Source: Deltaproteobacteria bacterium (GTDB lineage Bacteria > Desulfobacterota > Dissulfuribacteria > Dissulfuribacterales > QOAL01). Taken from it: DNA of 64,000 nt. A model generated the notes under the pieces. The model saw nothing but the letters and a program-made list of their open reading frames with translations, had not been told where the DNA came from and did no database searches. The stretch lies in assembly GCA_015493475.1 (NCBI GenBank), contig WGDC01000052.1:75375-139374 (forward strand), in the 5' to 3' direction. Numbering within the stretch: position 1 is the stretch's first letter; every line of letters starts with the position of its first letter. Below are positions 40,443-50,453 of the stretch, piece after piece. The position numbers and the translations under genes were made by a program.

Positions 40443-42553
40443 AGTTCAACCCTCCTTCTTGGATTCCTGGAGCTGCGGCGCACGGTAACAAACTTCTCGC
40501 ACAGGCACAGGCCTCCCCCGGCCTCGTCCATTAGGAGTAGAAGCCCCTCCTGGAGTTTCTGATCACTCATGCCTGCATGATAGGCACGGCTTTGAAGCGG
40601 AACCTGCCTGCCGAAGCCATGCACCGTGTAGACGGCCTCGGGATGAATAAACTCCGTGACATGGGCCCGGATTGTCCCCATCTGGCTGTCCCCAAGGACG
40701 TCAACCCAGTCTCCATCGCTGATACCAAGCCTCGTGGCAACTCGCTTGTTTATCCACAAGGTGTTCTCAGGCATGAGTTCATGTAGAAACGGATTATTTA
40801 TGGTGTGACTATGGGCATGCACGGGGCTCCTGCCAAATACCAGCCTGAAGCACCCCTTGGGAGGCTTCTTAGGGGATTGATAGGGCTTGAAGGAGGGTAT
40901 GCCCATGCCTTCCAAGGTCTCATTTATTAACTCTATCTTCCCTGATGCCGTTTTGAATCTGCCTTCTAGGCTGTCCCTGTCGTACATGATAGGAGTATCG
41001 GTAAGAGAGACGAAACCCTTTTCCTGGAAATCATCTATAGCGTAACCGGTTGGCTCAAGCTGCCACTTCCACATGTCCTCGGCGGTCTGGAAGGGGAAAA
41101 GGTCGCCGAAACCGAGCCTGTCTGCTAGCATTTTGAGTATTTCCCAGGAAGGCTTGGTATTAAACCTAGGCTCCACTGCCCTGTCTCTATAGATGAACCT
41201 CGGTTTGAGCCCTTTCTGAGTGGCGACCGGCGTCTCTCTTTCGAGGTACATGGACTCTGGAAGTATCACGTCACTGTACCAGCCGTATTCGCTGTAGTGG
41301 GTATCTATGGAAACCAGCAGTTCACAGTTGTCCAATGCCTCCTTCTGACTTGCAACGTCCGGGAAACAGTTGAATGGATCGTGCCTGTAACATATCAGCC
41401 CCTTGATAGGATAAGGCTCCCCGGTCATCATGGCATCGTAAAAGAGATGGAAGAGCCCCGGCCCCTTGTCAAAGTGCTTATACTTCCAGCCGACACCGTC
41501 TGCGCGTTTGTCCTCTGGCTTCGGCACGTTGGAGCTGAAGGTCCTGAGCCCTTTAACGCCGCAGTCTCCAGGCGTCTTCGGAAACATCTGGCCTCCCTCT
41601 GTCTCTATGTTGCCCATAAGCACATTAAGAATATGAAGGCAGCGGCTGGCATAGAACGAGTCCCTGTACCTTGAAAGCATCCAACCCGGATGGAAAATAA
41701 CCCTTGGCCTCTCAGCACCTATCTCGGTCACAAAGTCCTTGAGTTTCTTGAGCTTTACGCCGCACTCCTTGGCAGCCCAGTCCGCCGTATACGGTTCCAC
41801 GAACTCTGCCATTTTGTCGAAGCCTACCGTGTACTTCTCCACGAAGTCCTTGTCATAGGCCTCCTGCTTGATGACCTCGTTTATCATACCTAGGGCAAGG
41901 GCGTAATCGGTCCCGGGCCTGACCTGAAAAAACCTGGTGGCCTTGATGCCGGTAAGGGTCTGGCGGACATCCACGTAAGTAAAACTGCCCCCGCTGTCGA
42001 GCATGTCCATGATCTGGTTTACCTCAGCCACCCTGAGAGAGGCAAGGAGGTTTCTGCCGAAGCTGATGAGATGCTTGGCGTTTGCTATGTCGTAGATGAA
42101 GCCCTTTCTTCCCAAACCGTAAACAGACTTGCTGGCGTGATGAACATTTCTTCCGCACGCGCTGTCGTGGTTGCTAAAGTTAGGAGATCCAAGGGCGTGG
42201 CAAAACGCCTTGATAAGGTCCTGCCATGGCCCTCCCCTGCAACTCATGACAATGGCCTTGGCCCCGTACTTGTCCTTGATCTTCTCAATCTTGTCAGCCA
42301 CATGATCGAGGGCAGTGTACCAGCTTACCGGCTCCCATTTGCCAGCCCCCCTTCCACCACTCCTTATAAGCGGCTGCTGGGGTCTCTCGGAGTCCTTCTG
42401 AAGCACTATCCCTGCCGAACCCTTGGCACAAAGACTCCCCTTCAGTATGTGTGGATTTCCTTCTATCCATTTAACATCCCCATCTTCCACTTCCACCTTA
42501 ATGGGACATCTGACGGAACACATTCCACACATGCTCCAAACTGTCTTTTTCAT
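40439..42553 (-). CDS. Molybdopterin oxidoreductase catalytic subunit, PhsA/PsrA-like, no Tat signal
   Basis: About 704 residues from the ATG at 42553, which has GGGAGG upstream (an in-frame start at 42583 lacks one). The N-terminal [4Fe-4S] cluster is C9-x2-C12-x3-C16-x25-C42. C133 in DSACGRN is the likely molybdenum/tungsten ligand, as in thiosulfate and polysulfide reductases. The C-terminal dinucleotide-binding domain begins near LWINKRVATRLGISDGD. These enzymes usually carry a twin-arginine signal and face the periplasm. Here the first cluster starts nine residues in and no RR motif exists, so a cytoplasmic enzyme is implied. Substrate (thiosulfate, polysulfide or other) cannot be fixed from sequence. 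Confidence 0.87.
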   Translation of the reverse strand: MKKTVWSMCGMCSVRCPIKVEVEDGDVKWIEGNPHILKGSLCAKGSAGIVLQKDSERPQQPLIRSGGRGAGKWEPVSWYTALDHVADKIEKIKDKYGAKAIVMSCRGGPWQDLIKAFCHALGSPNFSNHDSACGRNVHHASKSVYGLGRKGFIYDIANAKHLISFGRNLLASLRVAEVNQIMDMLDSGGSFTYVDVRQTLTGIKATRFFQVRPGTDYALALGMINEVIKQEAYDKDFVEKYTVGFDKMAEFVEPYTADWAAKECGVKLKKLKDFVTEIGAERPRVIFHPGWMLSRYRDSFYASRCLHILNVLMGNIETEGGQMFPKTPGDCGVKGLRTFSSNVPKPEDKRADGVGWKYKHFDKGPGLFHLFYDAMMTGEPYPIKGLICYRHDPFNCFPDVASQKEALDNCELLVSIDTHYSEYGWYSDVILPESMYLERETPVATQKGLKPRFIYRDRAVEPRFNTKPSWEILKMLADRLGFGDLFPFQTAEDMWKWQLEPTGYAIDDFQEKGFVSLTDTPIMYDRDSLEGRFKTASGKIELINETLEGMGIPSFKPYQSPKKPPKGCFRLVFGRSPVHAHSHTINNPFLHELMPENTLWINKRVATRLGISDGDWVDVLGDSQMGTIRAHVTEFIHPEAVYTVHGFGRQVPLQSRAYHAGMSDQKLQEGLLLLMDEAGGGLCLCEKFVTVRRSSRNPRRRVEL

Positions 42554-43022
42554 AAACGCCTCCCTTTTTGATTTAAAAAACATTAAAAAAAATCAAGGCA
42601 TAAATTTTAACTTTTAAATTATCTATACATTTCTTCATTTAGTCAAGTAAATAAATTCTCATTCTCTGATTTATTGTATCTTTTCACAATAACGTGCCAA
42701 CAAGTATTGAACTCCCATCAGATCCGTCATTGGCTGTATTAACTGCCGCGATAGTATGCTTGCAGTTGACATTTGCCACACCACGGCTCACTCCCGCTGC
42801 CCATTGCATCCCTCTGGTAAAACGGGAAAGGTGTCAAACTAAGTGCGTTGGCATAGTTTATACAAATGTAAAAGGCAGGAAAATTACTTTCCGATAGAAA
42901 GGACCTTCCGGCACTTAACATGCATATTCAGACGTGTTAAATAGGATTTGCCAAGGCATCTTGGCATAAGGCCCCTTTTTTGACATAGAAATTCTTCACA
43001 GCGTTCCGCAGGAGGGATATAA
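42554..43022. other. AT-rich intergenic region between divergent oxidoreductase and transpeptidase genes
   Basis: 469 bases without a supported gene. The first 150 bases are very AT-rich and probably contain the oxidoreductase promoter. A 67-codon frame at 42694-42897 has no ribosome-binding site and no recognisable product. A sigma-54-like site lies near 42909 and AGGAGG lies just before the next gene. Confidence 0.5.
42909..42924 (+). promoter_or_regulatory. Possible sigma-54 promoter
   Basis: CGGCACTTAACATGCA has the essential GG and GC doublets at the correct 10-base spacing of the -24/-12 consensus (TGGCACG-N4-TTGCW), with three mismatches. It lies about 100 bases upstream of the transpeptidase gene. 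No enhancer-binding activator gene is nearby. Confidence 0.25.
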
Positions 43023-43802
43023 GTGCCCAACACAAAGAGGATCTCTTGTTATCTGCCAATTCTCGTCCTGTCTTTCTTAATATTTCCATCGTTTGTTTCT
43101 GCCTCACTCCACATCAGGACTACGGACTCTCATTCCAGGGGCCGGCAGAATTTCACTGCGAGGAAATTTGACAGTTATGCCAGAAATCTTTACAAAAAAA
43201 TTGGCCTTTCCGGGCTCACAGGCCTTAAAACATTCAAGACCTGCCTGATCGGTTACCTGAACCTCAAAAGACAGGGGTTGCTTAAAAAGGACGGGTTGCT
43301 GGTGCTTATCGATTACACTAGGCCATCTGACAAGGACCGTTTTTTTGTACTCGACATAAAAAAGGAGCGGCTTCTTTACAAGAGCCTTGTGGCCCACGGA
43401 AGAAACTCCGGTAAAAGGTTTGCCTGCGGTTTCTCCAACAGGCCGGGCTCCTACAAGAGCTGCCTTGGCTTTTTCATTACGGGCCGCGCCTACGAGGGAA
43501 AACATGGCTATTCCCTTTTCATCAATGGGTTAGAGCAGGGATTCAACGATAATGCTGCCAAAAGACACATCGTAATACACGGGGCCGACTATGTCTCAAG
43601 GCAGTTCGTAAAACAATACGGACGCACGGGAAGGAGTCTCGGATGCCCCGCCCTTCCCAAAAAAATCGCGCCACGCATAATACGGACCATAAAGGATGGC
43701 AGTTGCCTGTTTATATTTGGAAAGGACAGACGCTACTTCAAGAATTCCCCCATTATAAATGCAAAAGGAGCCATACAATATTTTGAAAAAGCTGGCATCT
43801 GA
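43023..43802 (+). CDS. Murein L,D-transpeptidase catalytic family protein (YkuD_2 type)
   Basis: 259 residues. A signal peptide (about 1-27, ending FVSAS) leads to the periplasm. The catalytic region has HGADYVSRQF, then GRSLGCPALP with the nucleophile cysteine, the pattern of the YkuD_2 branch rather than classical YkuD. RFFVLDIKKERLLYKSLVAHG fits its first strands. The GTG at 43023 is supported by AGGAGGG upstream. Enzymes of this fold form 3-3 crosslinks or attach proteins to murein. Its 3' end overlaps the next gene, a second and different L,D-transpeptidase. Confidence 0.82.
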   Translation: MPNTKRISCYLPILVLSFLIFPSFVSASLHIRTTDSHSRGRQNFTARKFDSYARNLYKKIGLSGLTGLKTFKTCLIGYLNLKRQGLLKKDGLLVLIDYTRPSDKDRFFVLDIKKERLLYKSLVAHGRNSGKRFACGFSNRPGSYKSCLGFFITGRAYEGKHGYSLFINGLEQGFNDNAAKRHIVIHGADYVSRQFVKQYGRTGRSLGCPALPKKIAPRIIRTIKDGSCLFIFGKDRRYFKNSPIINAKGAIQYFEKAGI

Positions 43803-45483
43803 AACGGCGGGCCGGAGCCGTCCACTCTTTGTGGTCCTTGCGTTACTCGTGGTCATGTTTGAGGCCGGAGCCGCACCCGCCCGGAACATGAGCGGCGGCG
43901 TGGCCGATTATATACTCAAGCGCTGTGAATACTTGGAGCAATTCAGAAAGGTCCCGGTCTGCTCCACCTGCGTTGCTTCACAGATAACCATTCCCAAGTT
44001 TTACATGGACAGAAACTACACCCCTGCATGGACCAGTGAAAAGCTCGTTAAACAGATGGTTGAGGCCATCAAGGATTCATACGGCCACGGACTCAATCCG
44101 GAAGATTACCATCTTTCGGCAATAAGAGGCCTGCGGAAAAAGATTAGGGAGGCACAGGCAAAGGCCCATGATATTGCGGACCTCGATGTCCTGCTTACCG
44201 ACGCACTTCTTAGGCTGAGCTTTCACCTGTATTACGGCAAGGTATCCCCTGAAAGCTTAGATCCTAACTGGAACTTCAAGAGGAAAATACTCGACAGGGA
44301 CCCTGCCCTCTATCTTGAAAGGGTCATCTCCTCCGGAAACGTCACAAAAGATCTCAACAGGCTGTGGCCCCATCATCCCTACTACACTCTGCTGCGGGCC
44401 TATCTGAAGAAATACCGCAGGTTTGCAAGAAATCCCTGGCCCCGCATCCCCTTCAAAAGGACACTGAAACCGGGAATGAAAGGCCCTGATGTAGCCCTTT
44501 TGAGAACCAGGCTCGCCGCAGAGGAATTTTTTAAAGAGAAAACACCGGCAGAACAGCTTGATATATTTGATGAACTACTTGAGAAAGCGGTCAAGGATTT
44601 TCAGATACATCACGGGCTCGAACCAGACGGTATCGTCGGAAAAAACACGAACAGGGTTTTGAACCAGCCTCCCTCCTTTGAGATCAACAAGATACGGGTA
44701 AACCTCGAACGCGCAAGGTGGATTCTACATGACCTTCCCCCAAAATTCCTCCTTGTAAATATCGCTGCATTTAAGCTCTTTTATTTTGAAGACGGCAAAA
44801 AAAAGTGGTCTTGCAAGGTCATGGTTGGCAAGCCCTTCTGGAAGACTCCCATTTTCCGAGCTACCGTGGAATATGTGGTCCTGAACCCTTACTGGGTTGT
44901 TCCTCCCGGCATACTGAGAAAAGAGATCATCCCCCAAATAAAGCGTAATCCAGGCTATCTTGAAAAAAACAACATGGAAATCGTGGATGCAAAGGGACGC
45001 TGGATCAATCCCAGGTCAATCAACTGGAAACGGATGAATCCGGACAGATTTCCCTATATCATCCGGCAAAAGCCCGGGCATAGAAACGCCCTTGGCCGCA
45101 TAAAGTTCATATTTCCCAACAACCACTTTGTCTTCCTACATGACACGCCAGCAAAGGCCCTGTTTTCAAGAAACATACGGGCCTTTAGCCACGGATGCAT
45201 AAGGGTTGAAAAACCGATAGAGCTTGCCGGGATACTATTCAAGGGCTCCAGGAAATGGACCATCGAAAAGATCAAAGAGGAGATTAATACGGGGAAAAAC
45301 AAGATCATTCACCTTGAAAGAAAAATGCCTATACTAATCCTCTACTGGACAGTCGTGATAAACCAGAACAATACCATTACCTTCCTCAAAGACATATACA
45401 ACAGGGACAGAAAGATACTGCTCGGGCTCGACACTCCCCTGAATATGGCCTTTGAAAATTCAAGAAAGGCCCCCATAACGTGA
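43759..45483 (+). CDS. L,D-transpeptidase of the YcbB/LdtD type
   Basis: 574 residues. An N-terminal hydrophobic segment (PLFVVLALLVVMFEAGAAPA) exports or anchors it. A scaffold domain follows (about 45-230), then a peptidoglycan-binding domain (LKPGMKGPDVALLRTRL to DGIVGKNTNRVLN) and the YkuD catalytic domain with HDTPAKALFSRNIRAFSHGC followed by IRVEKP, cysteine as nucleophile. This is the LdtD layout that makes 3-3 crosslinks and bypasses beta-lactam-sensitive PBPs. It starts inside the previous gene, so the pair is translated together. A hairpin overlaps its stop codon. Confidence 0.88.
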   Translation: MQKEPYNILKKLASETAGRSRPLFVVLALLVVMFEAGAAPARNMSGGVADYILKRCEYLEQFRKVPVCSTCVASQITIPKFYMDRNYTPAWTSEKLVKQMVEAIKDSYGHGLNPEDYHLSAIRGLRKKIREAQAKAHDIADLDVLLTDALLRLSFHLYYGKVSPESLDPNWNFKRKILDRDPALYLERVISSGNVTKDLNRLWPHHPYYTLLRAYLKKYRRFARNPWPRIPFKRTLKPGMKGPDVALLRTRLAAEEFFKEKTPAEQLDIFDELLEKAVKDFQIHHGLEPDGIVGKNTNRVLNQPPSFEINKIRVNLERARWILHDLPPKFLLVNIAAFKLFYFEDGKKKWSCKVMVGKPFWKTPIFRATVEYVVLNPYWVVPPGILRKEIIPQIKRNPGYLEKNNMEIVDAKGRWINPRSINWKRMNPDRFPYIIRQKPGHRNALGRIKFIFPNNHFVFLHDTPAKALFSRNIRAFSHGCIRVEKPIELAGILFKGSRKWTIEKIKEEINTGKNKIIHLERKMPILILYWTVVINQNNTITFLKDIYNRDRKILLGLDTPLNMAFENSRKAPIT

Positions 45484-45496
45484 TGAGGGCCTTTCT
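45463..45496. terminator. Terminator hairpin shared by convergent transpeptidase and acsA genes
   Basis: AGAAAGGCCC (45463-45472) and GGGCCTTTCT (45487-45496) are perfectly complementary with a 14-base loop that holds the stop codon. Only short T-runs follow, so efficiency is uncertain. It serves both directions. Confidence 0.6.
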
Positions 45497-45525
45497 ATCA
45501 TTAAACCGGCTTCCGAATCCGGATA

Positions 45526-47517
45526 TTAATCATTCATCATGCTCTTTCTTGCATTGATTAGATCATCAACCACTGAAGGGTCGGCCAAGGTGGAGGTATC
45601 TCCAAATTCCTTGTAATCCCCTGCTGCTATCTTCCTTAGAATCCTTCTCATGATCTTGCCACTTCTCGTCTTGGGAAGGCCAGGAGCAAACTGGATCACC
45701 TCAGGCGTCGCAATTGGACCAATCTCTTTTCTTACCCAAGTTCGAAGCTCCTTCACGAGTTTTTCGCTTTCCTTCTGACCGGACTTCAAGGTAACGTAGG
45801 CATAAATGGCCTGGCCCTTTACCGGATGAGGCATCCCCACAACCGCGGCCTCTGCAACCGCAGGATGGGAAACCAGTGCCGATTCTATCTCTGCCGTGCC
45901 CATGCGGTGGCCTGAGACGTTAATGACGTCGTCAAGCCTGCCCATGATCCACAGATAGCCGTCCTCGTCCCTTCTGGCACCGTCACCTGCATCGTAAACG
46001 CCCGGGAACCTTTCGAAGTAGGTCTTCTTGAACCTCTCTGGATCGCCAAAGACCCCCCTTAGCATGCCAGGCCACGCCCTTTTAATGACAAGGTGGCCAC
46101 CCTCATTTACAGATGCGCGGGTACCATCCTCCCTGAGTATGTCTGCATCTATCCCTGGAAGGGGAAGGGTTGCAGAACCAGGCTTAAGCGGTGTTGCAAA
46201 GGGAAGCGGAGAAATGAGGATTCCGCCTGTCTCCGTCTGCCACCAAGTATCCACGATGGGTAGCTTTCCCTTGCCGATGTGCTGATGATACCACATCCAC
46301 GCCTCGGGGTTTATGGGCTCGCCAACCGTACCGAGCAATTTAAGACTCGAAAGGTCGTGCTTTTCCGTCCATTCAGTCCCTTCCCTCATAAGGGCACGGA
46401 TAACAGTTGGCGCCGTATAGAAGGTATTAACCTTGTACTTTTCCACGAGCTGCCAGAACCGATCAGGCGCAGGATATGTGGGAACACCCTCAAACATGAG
46501 GCTCGTGGCGCCAAGGGCCAGAGGACCGTATAGTATGTAGGTATGGCCCGTAATCCAGCCAATATCCGCCGTACACCAGAAAACATCCTCATCCTTCATG
46601 TCGAAGACCCACTGGGTAGTGTGGGCTGCATAAGTCAGGTACCCTCCCGTGGTATGTATAACGCCCTTTGGCTTTCCTGTACTGCCACTTGTATAAAGGA
46701 TGAACAATATATCCTCTGAGCCCATGGAGACTGGATCACACTTATCGTCTATATCTTCTGCGGCCATCTCCTCGTGCCACCACAAGTCCCTGCCCTTCTT
46801 CATGGAGACCTCGTTGCCTGCACGCCTTACGACAATACAGTTTTCAACAGAGGGGCACGTTTCCAAGGCCTCGTCGGCATTAGGCTTGAGCGGTATGGTC
46901 TTACCCGACCTCAACACTGCGTCAGAGGTTATGAGTACCTTTGCCTTGCAGTCGTGGATACGGTTCTGTAGGCTCATGGCGCTGAACCCTGCAAATACAA
47001 CGCTATGCATTGCGCCTATCCTGGCACAGGCCAGCATGGCGATGGGAAGCTCGGGAATCATGGGCAGGTAGATGGAAACCCTGTCCCCTTTCTTCACGCC
47101 ATGTTTTTTCAGCACATTGGCGAAACGGCATACTTCTGTATGAAGCATCTGGTAGGTGTATACCTTGACATCCTCGTCCGGCTCTCCCTGCCAGATTATG
47201 GCTGCCTTGTTGCGCCTCCCGTTGGTCAGATGGCGGTCAAGACAATTGTAAGATGCATTTAGTTTACCGCCAATAAACCACTCAATCTTGGGCTTGTGAA
47301 AATCGGTCCTGACAACAGTCCTCCACTTCCTGTCCCACGAAATGAGTTCCTCCGCCCTGTTTGACCAGAAGGATGCTGGATCTTCCATGGCCTTTTTGTA
47401 ATACTCCCTGTACTCCTTCATGCTCTTGACATGGGCGGTCATCTGTGCCTTTCTCGAAGGACGAAATACACGCTTTTCCGTAAGAAGATTCTGGATGGTT
47501 TTTTCACTTTCACTCAT
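45526..47517 (-). CDS. acsA: Acetyl-coenzyme A synthetase
   Basis: 663 residues, the usual length. It activates acetate with ATP and CoA via acetyl-AMP. [15 protein letters not shown] (P-loop), TWWQTETGG, the hinge region [20 protein letters not shown] and the C-terminal [12 protein letters not shown] with the regulatory, acetylatable lysine are all present. GGGAGAG precedes the ATG. A palindrome lies 32-45 bases upstream of the start. The gene suggests acetate uptake or scavenging. Confidence 0.96.
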   Translation of the reverse strand: MSESEKTIQNLLTEKRVFRPSRKAQMTAHVKSMKEYREYYKKAMEDPASFWSNRAEELISWDRKWRTVVRTDFHKPKIEWFIGGKLNASYNCLDRHLTNGRRNKAAIIWQGEPDEDVKVYTYQMLHTEVCRFANVLKKHGVKKGDRVSIYLPMIPELPIAMLACARIGAMHSVVFAGFSAMSLQNRIHDCKAKVLITSDAVLRSGKTIPLKPNADEALETCPSVENCIVVRRAGNEVSMKKGRDLWWHEEMAAEDIDDKCDPVSMGSEDILFILYTSGSTGKPKGVIHTTGGYLTYAAHTTQWVFDMKDEDVFWCTADIGWITGHTYILYGPLALGATSLMFEGVPTYPAPDRFWQLVEKYKVNTFYTAPTVIRALMREGTEWTEKHDLSSLKLLGTVGEPINPEAWMWYHQHIGKGKLPIVDTWWQTETGGILISPLPFATPLKPGSATLPLPGIDADILREDGTRASVNEGGHLVIKRAWPGMLRGVFGDPERFKKTYFERFPGVYDAGDGARRDEDGYLWIMGRLDDVINVSGHRMGTAEIESALVSHPAVAEAAVVGMPHPVKGQAIYAYVTLKSGQKESEKLVKELRTWVRKEIGPIATPEVIQFAPGLPKTRSGKIMRRILRKIAAGDYKEFGDTSTLADPSVVDDLINARKSMMND

Positions 47518-47839
47518 GCTCTCACTCTCCCTTCATGAATTTTTTCAAAACGCAAATGCGTTGAAAACTGAAGGATTATTCAATCATTTCACGATTATGT
47601 CAAGGGCTTACTTAATAAAAATTCCTTATAGATTTTAGGCAATTACAGAAGAATTCACAAATATATATAGTAAATAGCTTGGAATAAAATATGCAGGAGT
47701 TTACTAAGTGATGAAATTTATTCAATAAAAATAGCTAATTATAAACTTGGGCCCTTCACCCGAAGTACTATGGCCAGCTCCCTGCACAAAAAAGTTCGGG
47801 CACGCTTTTTACGTTTTTTTTAGACAGGCTGAAGCGGGC
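47518..47839. other. AT-rich intergenic region between motB and acsA
   Basis: 322 bases between two minus-strand genes, containing the acsA promoter region and the palindrome at 47549-47562. Several TATAAA/TATAGT-like runs occur but no clear -35/-10 pair stands out. No gene is seen. Confidence 0.5.
47549..47562. promoter_or_regulatory. Palindrome upstream of acsA
   Basis: AACGCA-AA-TGCGTT is a perfect inverted repeat, extended by TTTTCA and TGAAAA on either side with a two-base bulge. It lies 32-45 bases before the acsA start, a position suited to an operator. The regulator is unknown. Confidence 0.4.
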
Positions 47840-48517
47840 TCAAGAACCAGGCTCTATGATAAGTTCCACTCTACGATTGAATCTCGCACTGGTGCCTCCA
47901 TTTTGCACTATGGGATAAAGATCCCCCAAGCCCTGGATCCACACCCTTTCCGGATCAATGCCACGGTCAATAAGCACATCCGCTACTGCTGCCGCCCGTG
48001 CAAGGGAAAGCTCTGTGTTGGAATGAAACCTCCCCGTGCCATTAACAGGCACGCTGTCACAGTGTCCAAGCACCCTTATCCTGTAGTGGGTGGATCCCTT
48101 AAGAACAGAAGCTATCCTTGACAACATCTTCCGTCCATCCGGTGAAAGACGGTCTGAACCCGAGGCAAATGTCACATCCTGGTCTAGGACTATCATAACC
48201 CCGCCTTTTCTGACTTGCCGAGGTGAAAACTCGAATAACATGCCCCGAATCTTGGACATGTCCTTAATGTGCATCCGGGCAACATTGGGCTGTAGGGTTG
48301 CAGAAGAAGCATCCCCTTTAAGATTAGCAATCTTTATGGTGGTCCATACGAGGAAAAAGATCAGAAGCAGTGACATGAGGTCACTGAGGCTCAGCACCCA
48401 CGATGAATCGTCCGCAGACGTGGCCTCAAGCGATAGTACTTCCTTGTCACATGTAGGCATCATGGAAGGATTCCGCCCTTTCATTAAATTATCCTTGAAT
48501 TCCTTACCGGCCCTCAT
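47840..48517 (-). CDS. motB: Flagellar stator protein MotB
   Basis: 225 residues. One transmembrane helix begins in SWVLSLSDLMSLLLIFF, where D46 is the proton-carrying aspartate (Asp32 in E. coli). A linker follows and then an OmpA/MotB peptidoglycan-binding domain (about 115-222) with VLGHCDSVPV, SLARAAAVADVLIDRGI and NRRVELII. It anchors the stator to the wall. The ATG overlaps the motA stop (ATGA). PomB-like sodium use cannot be excluded. Confidence 0.92.
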   Translation of the reverse strand: MRAGKEFKDNLMKGRNPSMMPTCDKEVLSLEATSADDSSWVLSLSDLMSLLLIFFLVWTTIKIANLKGDASSATLQPNVARMHIKDMSKIRGMLFEFSPRQVRKGGVMIVLDQDVTFASGSDRLSPDGRKMLSRIASVLKGSTHYRIRVLGHCDSVPVNGTGRFHSNTELSLARAAAVADVLIDRGIDPERVWIQGLGDLYPIVQNGGTSARFNRRVELIIEPGS

Positions 48518-49323
48518 GCAGCCCGCTTTTCAAGCCTGACCACTTGCACCTCTCCCTTCTCCTTGTCCCTGAGCCTACAATATAGCTCATAGGAGTTCAG
48601 CCGTTCCGCAATCCTGAGGGGATGCTCCGCCTTCTGGATGCCAAGAAGCGCGTCCATGACAATCCTCATGGCAGCGGCCTTTCTCGAAAAAAATTGCTGT
48701 AGCTTTATGCTTGCAGGAAGAAAAAGCAGGTTGGCTAGGAGAATACCGTATAGCGTGGAGCTGAGGGCAAGGCCAAGGGAGCGGCCAAGAGCGCTTTCTG
48801 TTCCGAGATGCTGCATTACCTGCATAAGGCTTATCACAGTGCCAGCCATCCCGAGGGCTGGAGCAAGCCTTGCGAGGGTCCTGAGGAGCTGGATCTCGGA
48901 TGCAGCCGCATCGTTTCTATTCAAGTACTCCCGTTGAAGCGCGCTTGTGAGGGAGATCTCGTTGTAGCCCTCAGCCACGAGGATCGCCCCGTAACGTAGA
49001 AAATCATCCCTTACCTTTGATGCGGCCTTCTGAAGAGCGATGGGACCCTGTAACCTGTATATCCTTGCAAGGCCGAGGGCCTGGCCGAGAAGCCTTTTTT
49101 CCTCGGCAGCCCCATGCTTCTCATTTGCAAATGCCCTTTTGAGATTCCTGAAGGTGGTGGTGACCCTTTCAACCGGAAAACCAAGCCACACCGCAAGAAA
49201 AAGACCTCCGAAGACTATAACTAGGGACTGGAAGTTGAAAATCTGCCCCATGTCTACTCCCCAGAGAAAACCAATACAGAGAAACAAGCATACAATTATG
49301 GTAGTAACAATGTACTTGATCAT
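48514..49323 (-). CDS. motA: Flagellar stator protein MotA
   Basis: 269 residues with four transmembrane segments. A long cytoplasmic loop (about 60-145) carries basic and acidic residues that contact the rotor. LRTLARLAPALGMAGTVISLMQVMQHLG is split here as LARLAPALGMAGTVISLM and contains the conserved prolines and glycines of the third helix, and TLYGILLANLLFLP marks the fourth. GGAGG sits eight bases before the ATG. The pair stands alone, away from other flagellar genes. Confidence 0.92.
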   Translation of the reverse strand: MIKYIVTTIIVCLFLCIGFLWGVDMGQIFNFQSLVIVFGGLFLAVWLGFPVERVTTTFRNLKRAFANEKHGAAEEKRLLGQALGLARIYRLQGPIALQKAASKVRDDFLRYGAILVAEGYNEISLTSALQREYLNRNDAAASEIQLLRTLARLAPALGMAGTVISLMQVMQHLGTESALGRSLGLALSSTLYGILLANLLFLPASIKLQQFFSRKAAAMRIVMDALLGIQKAEHPLRIAERLNSYELYCRLRDKEKGEVQVVRLEKRAA

Positions 49324-49583
49324 TAAAAGCCTCCAGTTTTTCCTCTTTCAGGAGTTTAAGCAATAAAAAGGCCAAGACAGCCAAAAATTAACCTGTTGAT
49401 TTTAATGATTTTTTAAGAGAGAGGATCCTTCTTCCACTGCAAAAATGGCTTGGCAGGGAATTATTTTCTTAGTAGCAGGCCAGCAAGACCGCCATGGAGA
49501 ATCAGGATCCTTCAAGAAGGGTGCGAAAAAGACATGGAGAGGATAGACAGACGGGCGGGCGGGACAGACCTCTGCGAGACAGC

Positions 49584-50453
49584 CTAAAGAGAGGCGGCAA
49601 CTACCCTATGCGTTCCTGAAAGGTCTTGAAATACCTTTATGTGCCCGTAGAACCCAAGCCCTTCGGCAAAGGAGGCAACTGCTTGTGCCTGCCCGGCCCC
49701 TACCTCGCAAAGAAGAAGGCCGCCGGCAACGAGATGGTTGGCCGCCTCGGAAAACACGCACCTTATCTCGGAAAGACCGGTACCATCCCTGGAATAGAGA
49801 GCGGTTTTAGGCTCAAACCTCCTCACGGATTCATGAAGGAGGTCTTCGTCCGACCTTGACACGTAGGGAGGGTTCACAGTTATCAGCCCTGCCCTGAACC
49901 CCCTTCTAAAGGGCTGAAACCAGTCTCCGCAAAGAAACAAGACCCTTGCCGAGGGGCCAAGGAGCCTCTCGGTGTTCTTCCTTGCAAGAAGAAGGGCGCC
50001 CATATCTATATCAGTCAGGAACACCACTGATTCCTTCCATATATCAGCGAGTGTAATACCCACTGCGCCGGTTCCCGTCCCAAGATCTAGAATCACCTTC
50101 GGCCCCTGTCTTCCCCACCACTCCATGGCCTTTTCCACAAGAAGCTCCGTCTCCGGCCTCGGGATCAGGGCCGCCGGAGAACAAAGGAAATGCATGGACC
50201 AGAATTCCTTCTCACCTGTCAAATAGGCCATGGGCTCTCCTTGAGCCACGCGCCTTATCAGGTCGGCAAGGATTGATCGGTACTTGTCCCCTATCTCATG
50301 CTCGGGATGGGCGATAAGAAATTCCCTGGATTTCCCAAGGACCTTTGAAAGCAGTATAAGAGAGTGCAGGAAGGGGGACTCTATTCCATGGGAGTCAAGA
50401 AAGGCGGTGTTTTCTTTAAGAAAATCCCCAACTGTCAGGGTAGAGCTACGCAA
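49584..50453 (-). CDS. prmC: Release factor glutamine methyltransferase
   Basis: About 289 residues. It methylates the glutamine of the GGQ loop in peptide release factors, and lies directly after prfA, its substrate gene. The substrate-binding [13 protein letters not shown] and SAM motif [11 protein letters not shown] are clear, and [11 protein letters not shown] is typical. The TTG at 50453 is preferred, since it lies at the prfA stop with AAAGG upstream and matches the usual N-terminal helix; an earlier TTG at 50495 would overlap prfA by 50 bases. Confidence 0.92.
   Translation of the reverse strand: MRSSTLTVGDFLKENTAFLDSHGIESPFLHSLILLSKVLGKSREFLIAHPEHEIGDKYRSILADLIRRVAQGEPMAYLTGEKEFWSMHFLCSPAALIPRPETELLVEKAMEWWGRQGPKVILDLGTGTGAVGITLADIWKESVVFLTDIDMGALLLARKNTERLLGPSARVLFLCGDWFQPFRRGFRAGLITVNPPYVSRSDEDLLHESVRRFEPKTALYSRDGTGLSEIRCVFSEAANHLVAGGLLLCEVGAGQAQAVASFAEGLGFYGHIKVFQDLSGTHRVVAASL

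Noticed and set aside
42694-42897. 67-codon plus-strand frame in the AT-rich gap
   Set aside because: No ribosome-binding site, no recognisable product, and unusual composition.
49430-49520. Two copies of AGGATCCTTC as a possible repeat element
   Set aside because: Only two short copies, no flanking structure, and no gene; chance is likely.
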